A stretch of 64,000 nucleotides of DNA from Streptomyces bambusae (lineage in GTDB: Bacteria > Actinomycetota > Actinomycetes > Streptomycetales > Streptomycetaceae), in contig NZ_JAJAUZ010000002.1 in the NCBI RefSeq assembly GCF_020532645.1, positions 62,001 to 126,000 on the forward strand, written 5' to 3'. The notes under the pieces are model-generated. The model did not search any database. It had not been told where the DNA came from and worked only from the letters and a program-made list of their open reading frames with translations. Every line of letters begins with the position of its first letter. Position 1 is the stretch's first letter. The translations under genes and the position numbers were made by a program. Below, in pieces: positions 44,474 to 51,972 of the stretch.

Positions 44474-46200
44474 TCCCCAGCGTCAACGCCCCCGGATCGC
44501 GGACCATCGGCCTGCTCGCCTACCTGTACGGGCCCGGCAAGCACGAGGAGCACACCGACCCGCACCTCGTCGCGTCCTTCGACGGCATGTCCCCCGACCC
44601 CGGCCGGGACCCGAACGCCACCCTGAAGGACCTCCAGCAGCTCCTCGACCAGCCCGTCCAGGCCCTTCCCGAGCACGCCCGACCCGCCAAACACGTATGG
44701 CACACCTCCGTGCGTGCCACCGCGAACGACCGGATCCTCTCCGACGAAGAATGGGGCGAGATCGCCCGCCGGATCGTGGCCGCCACCGGCATCGACCCCG
44801 GCGGCGGCGAGCCGGGCTGCCGCTGGGCAGCCATACGGCACGCAAACGACCACATCCACATCATCGCCACCCTGGTGTGCGAGGACGGCAGCCGCCCCGA
44901 CGACTTCCGCTCCGGCAAACGGGCCCAGGCCGAGTGCCGCCTCCTCGAGAAGGAACTCGGCCTGCACCAGGTCGCGCCCGGCGACGGTACCGCCGCGCAG
45001 CGCCCCACCAGCGCCGAACGCCACAAGGCCGAGCGCCAGGGCCGGGAGCGCACCGCCCGGGAGGAACTGCGCGAGACCGTACGCCGCTCGGTCGCCGGAG
45101 TGCGCAGCGAGGAGGAGTTCTTCGCCCGGCTGGCCGCCGCCGGTCTACTCATCCGCAAGCGAGTCGCCCCGTCCGGTGACCTCCTCGGGTACAAGGTCGC
45201 CCTCCCCGACGACCGTAACAAGGACGGCGAGCCGGTGTTCTACCCCGGTGCGCGGCTCGCCCCGGACCTGTCCCTGCCCCGCATCCGCGAGCGCTGGACC
45301 GTCGCTGCGCCCTCCAGCCAGGAGCGCGAAAGCGCTACGGCCGACGCTCCGCTGCGAGCCATGCGCGGGCCCGCTTCCGCACGCCGGGCCGCGACCACCG
45401 CCGCCTGGCAGGCGGTCCTGGTCCTCGACGACGGCGACGACGGCGTGATCGCCGCGCACATCGCGGCGGCGGGCGAGGTCCTCGACGCGCTCGCCAAGAC
45501 GTCCGCCGCCCACACCCGCAAGCAACTCGGTGAGGCTGCCGTCGCGTTCGAGCGGGCATCCCGCTCCCACGTCCGGGCCGTCCGCGGGCACGACCGCGCC
45601 CTGCGCCAGGCAGCCCGCGACCTCGTTCACGGCGGACCGGCCCTCGGCCGTGGCGAGGACGGCGCCACCACCGCCATGCTCATCGACATGGCGTTCTTCC
45701 TCGTCACCGCCGCCGCGCACTGGCACAGCAAGAAGCAGCACGCCCAGCAGGCCGAGGCCGCCCGCCAGGCCGCCGAACACTTGCGTGCCGCCTACCAGGC
45801 CGCAGCCTCCCAGCCCATGGCCGTCCTCCACCAGCGCGGCCGTCTCCTCCCCCTGCCACTGCAGCGCCGCCACACCCTCCTCGTGTGGGAGGCGCTGCCG
45901 GAGCTGGCCGAGCAGATCCTCGCCGAGGCGGGGTGGCCGGCGCTCGCGGCCACCCTCGCCGATGCCGAGGCCGTCGGCCACGACCCCGCCGTCCTGCTCA
46001 CCGAGGCAACGGCCCGGCGGGAGTTGAACAGCGCGGCCTCTGTCAGCGATGTCCTCGTGTGGCGGCTGCGTCGCGCCGTCGGCCTCCCCGCCGACGCCTC
46101 CGCCCATCCCCTCCCCGGCGCCGCCACGGCCCAGGCATCGTCGCAGTCGCGTACAAGCGGGCGTACGCAGAGCCGCGACGACCGTCGCCGGGGCCGGTGA
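44470..46200 (+). CDS. Relaxase / mobilisation nuclease (MobA/VirD2 type)
   Basis: The 576-residue protein has an N-terminal relaxase domain. LLAYLYGPGKHEEHTDPHLV provides the Tyr-containing start of the fold, PAKHVWHTSVRAT follows, and CRWAAIRHANDHIHIIATLV is the HxDxHxH-like three-histidine metal motif. It would nick at oriT and stay attached to the strand through Tyr. The C-terminal half is helical and Ala/Arg-rich with no helicase motif. It is coupled to MobC. With no TraB/FtsK or integrase gene visible, the element would be mobilisable, not self-transferring. Confidence 0.87.
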   Translation: MIPSVNAPGSRTIGLLAYLYGPGKHEEHTDPHLVASFDGMSPDPGRDPNATLKDLQQLLDQPVQALPEHARPAKHVWHTSVRATANDRILSDEEWGEIARRIVAATGIDPGGGEPGCRWAAIRHANDHIHIIATLVCEDGSRPDDFRSGKRAQAECRLLEKELGLHQVAPGDGTAAQRPTSAERHKAERQGRERTAREELRETVRRSVAGVRSEEEFFARLAAAGLLIRKRVAPSGDLLGYKVALPDDRNKDGEPVFYPGARLAPDLSLPRIRERWTVAAPSSQERESATADAPLRAMRGPASARRAATTAAWQAVLVLDDGDDGVIAAHIAAAGEVLDALAKTSAAHTRKQLGEAAVAFERASRSHVRAVRGHDRALRQAARDLVHGGPALGRGEDGATTAMLIDMAFFLVTAAAHWHSKKQHAQQAEAARQAAEHLRAAYQAAASQPMAVLHQRGRLLPLPLQRRHTLLVWEALPELAEQILAEAGWPALAATLADAEAVGHDPAVLLTEATARRELNSAASVSDVLVWRLRRAVGLPADASAHPLPGAATAQASSQSRTSGRTQSRDDRRRGR

Positions 46201-46286
46201 CTATTCATGAATTTGCTAGTTGCGGCAGGTCACGGGGTTGGTGCACGATCTCCCGTGCCCGGCTGGATCAGGACGAGGGGGAACTG

Positions 46287-46712
46287 ATGCTTCGACGCAG
46301 ACGTGAACGACAGCAGCGGCTTCAAGCACAACAGCAGTGGGAGGTCTGGAGCGCCATGCACGTCGAACCGGACCCGGCACCGTCGTCGGCCGCGGCGGCA
46401 GCCGTCGCGGTGGTGGACGACTATTTCCTGCCGCCCGACCTGCGGATGCCGAGCCGTGACGAGCTGGCCGGGATCCTGATGCCCCACGAGGCGCCCCTCG
46501 TCATCGACGGCGAGGTCCACGCCTGCGCCGACTGCGGTGCGTACCGGCAGTGGATCGTCGCCAGCACCCGCGACGGCGTGTGGCTGCGCTGCCCTGCAGG
46601 CCACGAGCGGCCCGAGTCCCGCCTGGATGCGGCCTGGTTCAACCGGGTCAGCGGCCCCATCACCGCCCAGCACGCCTCCTACGAGGAGTGCCTGCGCCAC
46701 CTCGGCCACTGA
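46287..46712 (+). CDS. Hypothetical protein with Cys-rich zinc-finger-like end
   Basis: A 141-residue protein starting at ATG 46287, which has GAGGGG seven bases upstream. The N-terminus is a Gln/Arg-rich helix (RRRRERQQRLQAQQQWEVW). The C-terminal part has HACADCGAYRQWI and GVWLRCPAGHERPESR, a CX2C...CX2H arrangement that could bind zinc. It is co-directional with the relaxase gene 87 bases upstream and probably the last gene of the mobilisation block. No family is recognised. Confidence 0.55.
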   Translation: MLRRRRERQQRLQAQQQWEVWSAMHVEPDPAPSSAAAAAVAVVDDYFLPPDLRMPSRDELAGILMPHEAPLVIDGEVHACADCGAYRQWIVASTRDGVWLRCPAGHERPESRLDAAWFNRVSGPITAQHASYEECLRHLGH

Positions 46713-46741
46713 GCCCCCGGCCCATGCCGGAGGAGAACCTC

Positions 46742-46873
46742 TTGCGGGACCGGTTGTTAGACCCGCCACACCCAGCAAGGGTTCCCCTGCGTCGTCGCAC
46801 CATCATCGCCATATCCCTGGCCTTGACCGCCTCCGCCCCGCTGTCCGGCTTCTCTGGCAGACCCGCACCATAG
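46742..46873 (+). CDS. Possible 43-residue secreted or membrane peptide
   Basis: TTG 46742 has a strong GGAGGAG six bases upstream. The product is basic then hydrophobic (RRRTIIAISLALTASAPLSG) and ends with TAG at 46871-46873, like a short signal peptide or toxin-like peptide. There is no conservation evidence, so this rests on the ribosome site and the hydrophobic run alone. Confidence 0.3.
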   Translation: MRDRLLDPPHPARVPLRRRTIIAISLALTASAPLSGFSGRPAP

Positions 46874-46953
46874 TCGACTGGGCGGACTCCGCCGACGGGC
46901 AACTGGCGCTGCCTCACCCGCGCGCCGCGGTGTCCGGCCAGGGAGTGGGTCCT

Positions 46954-47487
46954 TCATCCGGCTTTTGCGCTCGACCGGGTACGTGGTGCGGTCGGCTGGG
47001 CGTGGCGGTCCCGCCGAACCACTCTGGTCGTTGCGGCGGGGCTCGTGTAGAGGCTGGTTCCGTTCCCATATTCTCCGCGCTCGGTGGCCTCGTCGGTCTT
47101 ATAGGCGAGAGCGTCCCGGACGCCGAGTGAGCGGAGCGCGACCAGGACGCGTCGTACGTCCTGTTCGTCGTGGTGGTTGGCGGTGTAGATGATGACCGGG
47201 CGGCGTGTGGGGTCACCGTCGAAATCGTTGCCCAGGGTAGCAACCTTCGCTCCGGGTCCCAGCTGTCCGGCTTCCACGGCCGTCTTGATGAGTTGCCAGC
47301 CTGCGTTGAGGGCGCGGACGGGCAGGAACCACAGCCATTTTCCGGCGTTCGCGTAGTCGCTGGCAGCGCTCGGGGACAGGAAGTCGACGCCCGGGGCCAT
47401 GACCCACTGCCATGGATGGCGGGTGTCGGCCGCTGGAGGGAGAACGTCGCTGGGCTGCTGGCCTGTGCGGGTGGGCTTGGTGTGCAT
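46954..47487 (-). CDS. Phosphothreonine-lyase-like (DUF1917-type) domain protein
   Basis: A 177-residue protein with DYANAGKWLWFLPVRALNAG, TAVEAGQLGPGAKVATLG, VIIYTANHHDEQDVRRVLVAL and DALAYKTDEATERGEYG. This matches the small actinobacterial proteins annotated as putative phosphothreonine lyase domain-containing. The conserved Lys (KVAT) and the final KTD are present. Family members relate to OspF-like folds, but activity in bacteria is unproven. ATG 47487 lacks a clear ribosome site and faces the PIWI-RE operon across 39 bases, so the two may share a divergent control region. The Arg-rich C-terminal 30 residues look less conserved. Confidence 0.6.
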   Translation of the reverse strand: MHTKPTRTGQQPSDVLPPAADTRHPWQWVMAPGVDFLSPSAASDYANAGKWLWFLPVRALNAGWQLIKTAVEAGQLGPGAKVATLGNDFDGDPTRRPVIIYTANHHDEQDVRRVLVALRSLGVRDALAYKTDEATERGEYGNGTSLYTSPAATTRVVRRDRHAQPTAPRTRSSAKAG

Positions 47488-47526
47488 AGATTTACGATAT
47501 GCCGCATTCTTTGCGTTTTGGTTGCT

Positions 47527-48714
47527 ATGTGTTCTGGTGTGGTTGTCAAAGATGCTGCCGTTGACGAAGGGCGGCGTGACCAAGCCTTGATGGCGTGCTG
47601 CATGGCGGCTGTCGCGGAGTGCGATCCGGCCCTTGCGCCCGCTCGCCGGAGCCAGGTACTGATGGACTGCCTAGCGGTTCTTCGAGCTGCTCACCCCCCG
47701 GAGCGGGCCGCGGAGCTCGGGATGAAGGAGTTCCGTCAGGGTCTGCGTGGCACGCTGGGGCCACTGCTTCCCCCCGCTCCGGGCAGGTCCGACCGCTTCG
47801 ACAGCATGAAGCTGTTCGACGTAGGGGGACTCGTCCGGGACGCGGTCCAGGACCTGTGCAGCGAGCACCTGGTCCCGCAGACTGCCCTAGATCAGTACTG
47901 GCCCTGGGCCCGGGTACGCGCCGAACAGGAAGAGCAACGCCTGTTCGACCTCATGAGGCGCCTGACCCCCGAGGACTACCGCCGTGCCCGTTTCCTGCTG
48001 GGACGGCATGCCGCGGGTCCGGTACGAGAACTGAGCCGGCAGTGGGACCGGCTGTGGATGCGATTCGACTTCTTCGAATCGGTGGCCGACTGGCCGTGGT
48101 GCCAGGTCGATGGGTGGTGGTATCCGTGCCCGATCTGCCGTTGGCCCATGCGGGCTGTGCGCTCCGGGGCATTGTTCGATGTGCGGTGTGAGGCCCACGC
48201 GCCCCGAGGCGTGCACTACCGGTACAGGCTTGGGAAGGGGTCAGGCCCGGGCGAGCTGACCGGAACTGGGAAGGCAGCGGTACCCGTCACTCCCCTGCCG
48301 GCCAGCTCCGACCATCTGGCGGTCAGCCGGCCCGTGTGGCGCTACGGCACCCTTCCCGTCCTTCTGGAACTCCAGCTGCACGACAAACTTGCTGGCCTGC
48401 CGTTCGTCGACGTGGAGATGTGGCCGGGGGAGCAGCGGCCGGACGAGTATGACCTGCACATCAGCGTCACGGTGCCGGGCAGGCGCACGCGGCACTGGCG
48501 TGTGGACGCCAAGGCGTGGGAGTCGGTTGTCGCGCTCGGGAAGGCTCTGCATGACCGTCCGGGACTGCGGCGCGGACTGACGATCGTTCTGCCTGACCAC
48601 CAGGACAGCGAGCGGCATTTCCTCGGCGACCAGGTAGCCCACCGGGGTGTGAAGGTGACCACCGTCAGCCGTCTCGTCGAGTGCGTCAAGACCGCGTGCG
48701 GAGCGCTGAGGTGA
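47527..48714 (+). CDS. Restriction-endonuclease-like protein of the PIWI-RE system
   Basis: The 395-residue protein has a helical N-terminus, a four-Cys zinc-finger-like segment (WWYPCPICRWPMRAV ... FDVRCEAHAP) and a C-terminal PD-(D/E)xK-like fold. LPFVDVEMWPGEQRPDEYDL and HWRVDAKAW supply the Asp and DxK residues. It matches the restriction-endonuclease-related component encoded beside PIWI-RE proteins. ATG 47527 is the first plausible start; no clear ribosome site is seen, and later starts are possible. The stop overlaps the helicase start as GTGA, making it the first gene of a three-gene operon. Confidence 0.75.
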   Translation: MCSGVVVKDAAVDEGRRDQALMACCMAAVAECDPALAPARRSQVLMDCLAVLRAAHPPERAAELGMKEFRQGLRGTLGPLLPPAPGRSDRFDSMKLFDVGGLVRDAVQDLCSEHLVPQTALDQYWPWARVRAEQEEQRLFDLMRRLTPEDYRRARFLLGRHAAGPVRELSRQWDRLWMRFDFFESVADWPWCQVDGWWYPCPICRWPMRAVRSGALFDVRCEAHAPRGVHYRYRLGKGSGPGELTGTGKAAVPVTPLPASSDHLAVSRPVWRYGTLPVLLELQLHDKLAGLPFVDVEMWPGEQRPDEYDLHISVTVPGRRTRHWRVDAKAWESVVALGKALHDRPGLRRGLTIVLPDHQDSERHFLGDQVAHRGVKVTTVSRLVECVKTACGALR

Positions 48715-51700
48715 CGCCGGAAGAGTGGGAGCTGCGGAAGCTGTCCGTCACGGTGCCGCTGGCGCTGGCGCAGGAGTACTTCGGCTTCCGTGATGCAGAC
48801 GGCCGCATGGTCGTGCCGCTGGACATGGCGTACGTGTTCGCGGCCGCTCGCGCGGACCTGTGGGAGCGCTGGCCGAAGGTCCCCAGGCACGTCAGAGAAC
48901 TGGCCGGCCGCTACTGGCGGGTGCGCCCCGACGATCTGGCAGGACGCAGCATGTTCGAGGGGATCGCGCGGGCCTGTGCGGCCTCGGGAGGCCTCTACCG
49001 GCTTCCCGACGACGTGCCGCCCCGCGAGGCCACCTACCTGCTGGCCGCCCATGCGCAAAGGCCGCTGGAACTGGCACGGGAACTCGTGCGTGAGGCCGAG
49101 CAGTACTACTACAGCACTTGCAGGCCGCTGCCCGTAGCCGGCCCCGGGAAATGGCAATTCGGTGGACCTGAGCCCTCCGTGGTGACCATCCCCGACACTG
49201 AGGAAGGCGCTCATGTACGGCCTGTGCGGCTGACGACCGCCCCGTACGCAGCGCTGACGACGGTAACCCGCAAGAAGATCCTGCGCCTGGCCCGGCGCCA
49301 GGCCAAGGCCGGGCCCGAACGCCACGGCTGGAAGCCGGGCCTCCTCACCTCCTTCATCGACCGGCTCCAGGACGCTTCCGGTGCCCCTGTCACCCGTCTG
49401 AACCTACCGGCCGGGAAGGTCACAGTCGCCAACGCGCCCACGGGCGTGGGCAAAAGCGTCCTGATGAACAACCTCGCACCGCTGCTGGCCGCACGGGGCC
49501 AAGGCCCCGTCGCCGTGGTCGTCAGCACGATCCATGACGGCCTGACCAACGCCGAGAGGATCGAGGCGGACGACGCACTCGTCTTCCAGGTCGCTGCTCA
49601 GCTGGCCCAGGCCACCGCCCGCCACAAGCTGCGCTGCGTGCCGCTGGTCACCGAAACCCGCATCGCGGAGCAAGCCCAGCGCGCTGCCGAACAAGGCCAC
49701 GAGGACCGACACGACAAGCTCGCCTACGGATGCGACCTGTCCGCATGGGTAACCGATGGCCCCAAGGTGACCCGCGGCCGCGAGCCCTGTCGTGCTCTGA
49801 CCCAGGTCACCGATCCCGCGGCCGACACCGCAGACGCGGAACAAACGGGCCCGCACGCCTGCCCCCGGATGGCCGTATGCGGGAAGTACGCCCTGTTCCG
49901 TCAAGCGGCGCAGGCGGACATCATCGTCACCAACCACCACAACCTGCTGCGCGGCCTCATCCAAGTACCGGTCGACACTGGCCGGCACGTCCTTCGGCAG
50001 ATCACCGCGATGGAGTTCGTCCAACGCCACTGCCGCCAGATGATCGTCGACGAAGTCGACAACCTGCAGAACAGCTGGTGCTCCACAGGCGCCCACGACT
50101 TCTCCCTGGCCACGCGGGGCATCAACAAGACCTCGCTGCTGGTGCAGGTGGACCACCAGCGCCAGAGCCTGGCAGCGGCGGCAGACCGCCGGGTGATCAA
50201 CGCCCTGTTCAAGGCCAGAGGACTGGGCGAGCAGTTCCTCAACTACGTGCTGGACGGCGAGCTCTGGCTCGAACAGGACACCCAGGAGGACGAGCGTCCC
50301 GGATCTGGATGGCACGTACCAGGCATCTGGGACCGCATCCTGATCAAGGACCTCCTCGGCCTCGACGAACACGCCCGCCTCGATCGGGACACCCACAAAG
50401 CGTTCCGGGCGATCTTCCCTGATGCCGATAACAACACCGCTCCCGACCCACGCTTCAAGGAACTGTCTGGCATCCTCGCCCGTGCCGTCAGCCGTGACAC
50501 CGACGAAGACGAGCTGCCCCTCCTCAAAACAGAAATCGCGCGAGCCCTCAAACACCTCAGGATCCCCAGACGGCGCCACCGTGACGTCAGCAACGCACTG
50601 CTCGTCCGCGCATGGCTGGGCTGCCTCCACCAGAGCCTCACCTACCTTAAGTCCGTCATCGCCGGACTCGGCTCCCAGCTGACAGCCGGCCGTGAACTGG
50701 CCCGAGCACTCGGCTCCTTCACGCAAGGCGGCGCCCTGCCCTACGGCCCCTTGGGCTACCAGCTGTTCGGATTCAAGGTCAACAAGAACAACCGGGGCGG
50801 CGGAGAGCTCTTCGTTCAGTCCCTCGGCGGCGACCCCCACACCGGGACCGTCCAGCTCGGCGGCACCATCGCCCTCGCCACCGGCGGCTTTGAGCGCAGC
50901 GTTCTTGCCCTGTCCGCCACCGCCTTCTTCCCCCGAGCAGCCTGCGAGCACCTGCACACCGAACCCGCCTACGTCATGACTGACGCCACCCCCGGCGCGG
51001 TCACCGCCCTGGCCGGCACCGTCTCCGACTCGGACACCGCATGGAACCCCATCACGGTCGGAGGCATCGACGAAGCCTACAAACCGGAAAGGATCCAGGA
51101 ACTCGGGAAGAGACTCTGGCAGACCCGGCTCTCCGAACACCTGAGACAGCTGGAGATCGACGACCACGACCGGGCCAGAGCCATGGTGGTCTCCAACTCC
51201 TACAAACAGGCCGCCCTCCTCGCGATCGGCATCGCCTCAGCCGCATTGCAGGCCTCCTGGATCGCCGTGGTCATCCCCAAGTCCGGAATCCCGCCGGGCA
51301 TTCACCTGCCCCCAGGCGTAGTGACCATCACCATCGACCAGCTTGAGGACCTGCCCCGCACCCACCCCCAGGTCAAGGTCATCTGCGCCCCCCTGTCCCT
51401 GGTAGCCCGCGGACTGAACATCCTCGTCCCCGGCACCGAACGCTCCGCATTGGCCTCCGTGTGGGTCGGCCTACGCCCCGTCGCCGACCTGCACTCACCC
51501 GCGGCGATGTACGCCAGCATCAACGCGACCGCCATCGCTGCAGCCTGCCCGGGCCCCGACCCCGCCCGCATGCTCGCCATCCAAAGGCGAGCCGCCCGAA
51601 GGCACCTCCACACCCTGCTGAGCAGCGACCCGCGCTTCAGCAGACTCCCCCGCTACCTGAAAACCGAGATCCTGGCAGGAATCCTGGTCGACCTCATCCA

Positions 51701-51968
51701 GCTCGCCGGCCGCGCCCGCCGCGGAGGCACCCCCGTCCAGCTCTACCTCGTCGACAACTCTCTCCTCGACACCCGCCTGGGCTCCGACTTCCCCTCCCTG
51801 GTCCGCTCCTACTACGCCGGACTCACCGAGGACGAACAGGCAAGCCTGCGCCGCGTCTACGGCTCCACCTTGACCGCGTGGCTCGACTTCGCCCACGCAC
51901 CCGACATCCCCCCGCTCTCCCACGTCCCCCTGCCCCGCAGCGAAGACCTTGATCACGAAGGCGTCTGA
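48711..51968 (+). CDS. DinG/XPD-like Fe-S helicase of the PIWI-RE system
   Basis: A 1085-residue SF2 helicase. Walker A is VANAPTGVGKSVLMNN (about residues 240-255). Four cysteines (YGCDLSAW, REPCRAL, HACPRMAVCGKY) stand where DinG/XPD enzymes hold a [4Fe-4S] cluster. ADIIVTNHHNLL and the DEAH-like VDEVDN follow. Later motifs are LALSATAFF, KVICAPLSLVARGLNI and a QLAGRARRGG motif VI. It should move along or unwind DNA for the PIWI-RE complex. The N-terminal 240 residues are specific to this group. GTG 48711 has GGAG upstream and overlaps the nuclease stop. Confidence 0.85.
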   Translation: MTPEEWELRKLSVTVPLALAQEYFGFRDADGRMVVPLDMAYVFAAARADLWERWPKVPRHVRELAGRYWRVRPDDLAGRSMFEGIARACAASGGLYRLPDDVPPREATYLLAAHAQRPLELARELVREAEQYYYSTCRPLPVAGPGKWQFGGPEPSVVTIPDTEEGAHVRPVRLTTAPYAALTTVTRKKILRLARRQAKAGPERHGWKPGLLTSFIDRLQDASGAPVTRLNLPAGKVTVANAPTGVGKSVLMNNLAPLLAARGQGPVAVVVSTIHDGLTNAERIEADDALVFQVAAQLAQATARHKLRCVPLVTETRIAEQAQRAAEQGHEDRHDKLAYGCDLSAWVTDGPKVTRGREPCRALTQVTDPAADTADAEQTGPHACPRMAVCGKYALFRQAAQADIIVTNHHNLLRGLIQVPVDTGRHVLRQITAMEFVQRHCRQMIVDEVDNLQNSWCSTGAHDFSLATRGINKTSLLVQVDHQRQSLAAAADRRVINALFKARGLGEQFLNYVLDGELWLEQDTQEDERPGSGWHVPGIWDRILIKDLLGLDEHARLDRDTHKAFRAIFPDADNNTAPDPRFKELSGILARAVSRDTDEDELPLLKTEIARALKHLRIPRRRHRDVSNALLVRAWLGCLHQSLTYLKSVIAGLGSQLTAGRELARALGSFTQGGALPYGPLGYQLFGFKVNKNNRGGGELFVQSLGGDPHTGTVQLGGTIALATGGFERSVLALSATAFFPRAACEHLHTEPAYVMTDATPGAVTALAGTVSDSDTAWNPITVGGIDEAYKPERIQELGKRLWQTRLSEHLRQLEIDDHDRARAMVVSNSYKQAALLAIGIASAALQASWIAVVIPKSGIPPGIHLPPGVVTITIDQLEDLPRTHPQVKVICAPLSLVARGLNILVPGTERSALASVWVGLRPVADLHSPAAMYASINATAIAAACPGPDPARMLAIQRRAARRHLHTLLSSDPRFSRLPRYLKTEILAGILVDLIQLAGRARRGGTPVQLYLVDNSLLDTRLGSDFPSLVRSYYAGLTEDEQASLRRVYGSTLTAWLDFAHAPDIPPLSHVPLPRSEDLDHEGV

Positions 51969-51972
51969 TGAG

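Noticed and set aside
49404..51167. Reverse-strand open frame of 587 codons opposite the DinG-like helicase gene
   Set aside because: It is a shadow of the helicase gene; no domain is recognisable and the helicase motifs are intact on the plus strand.
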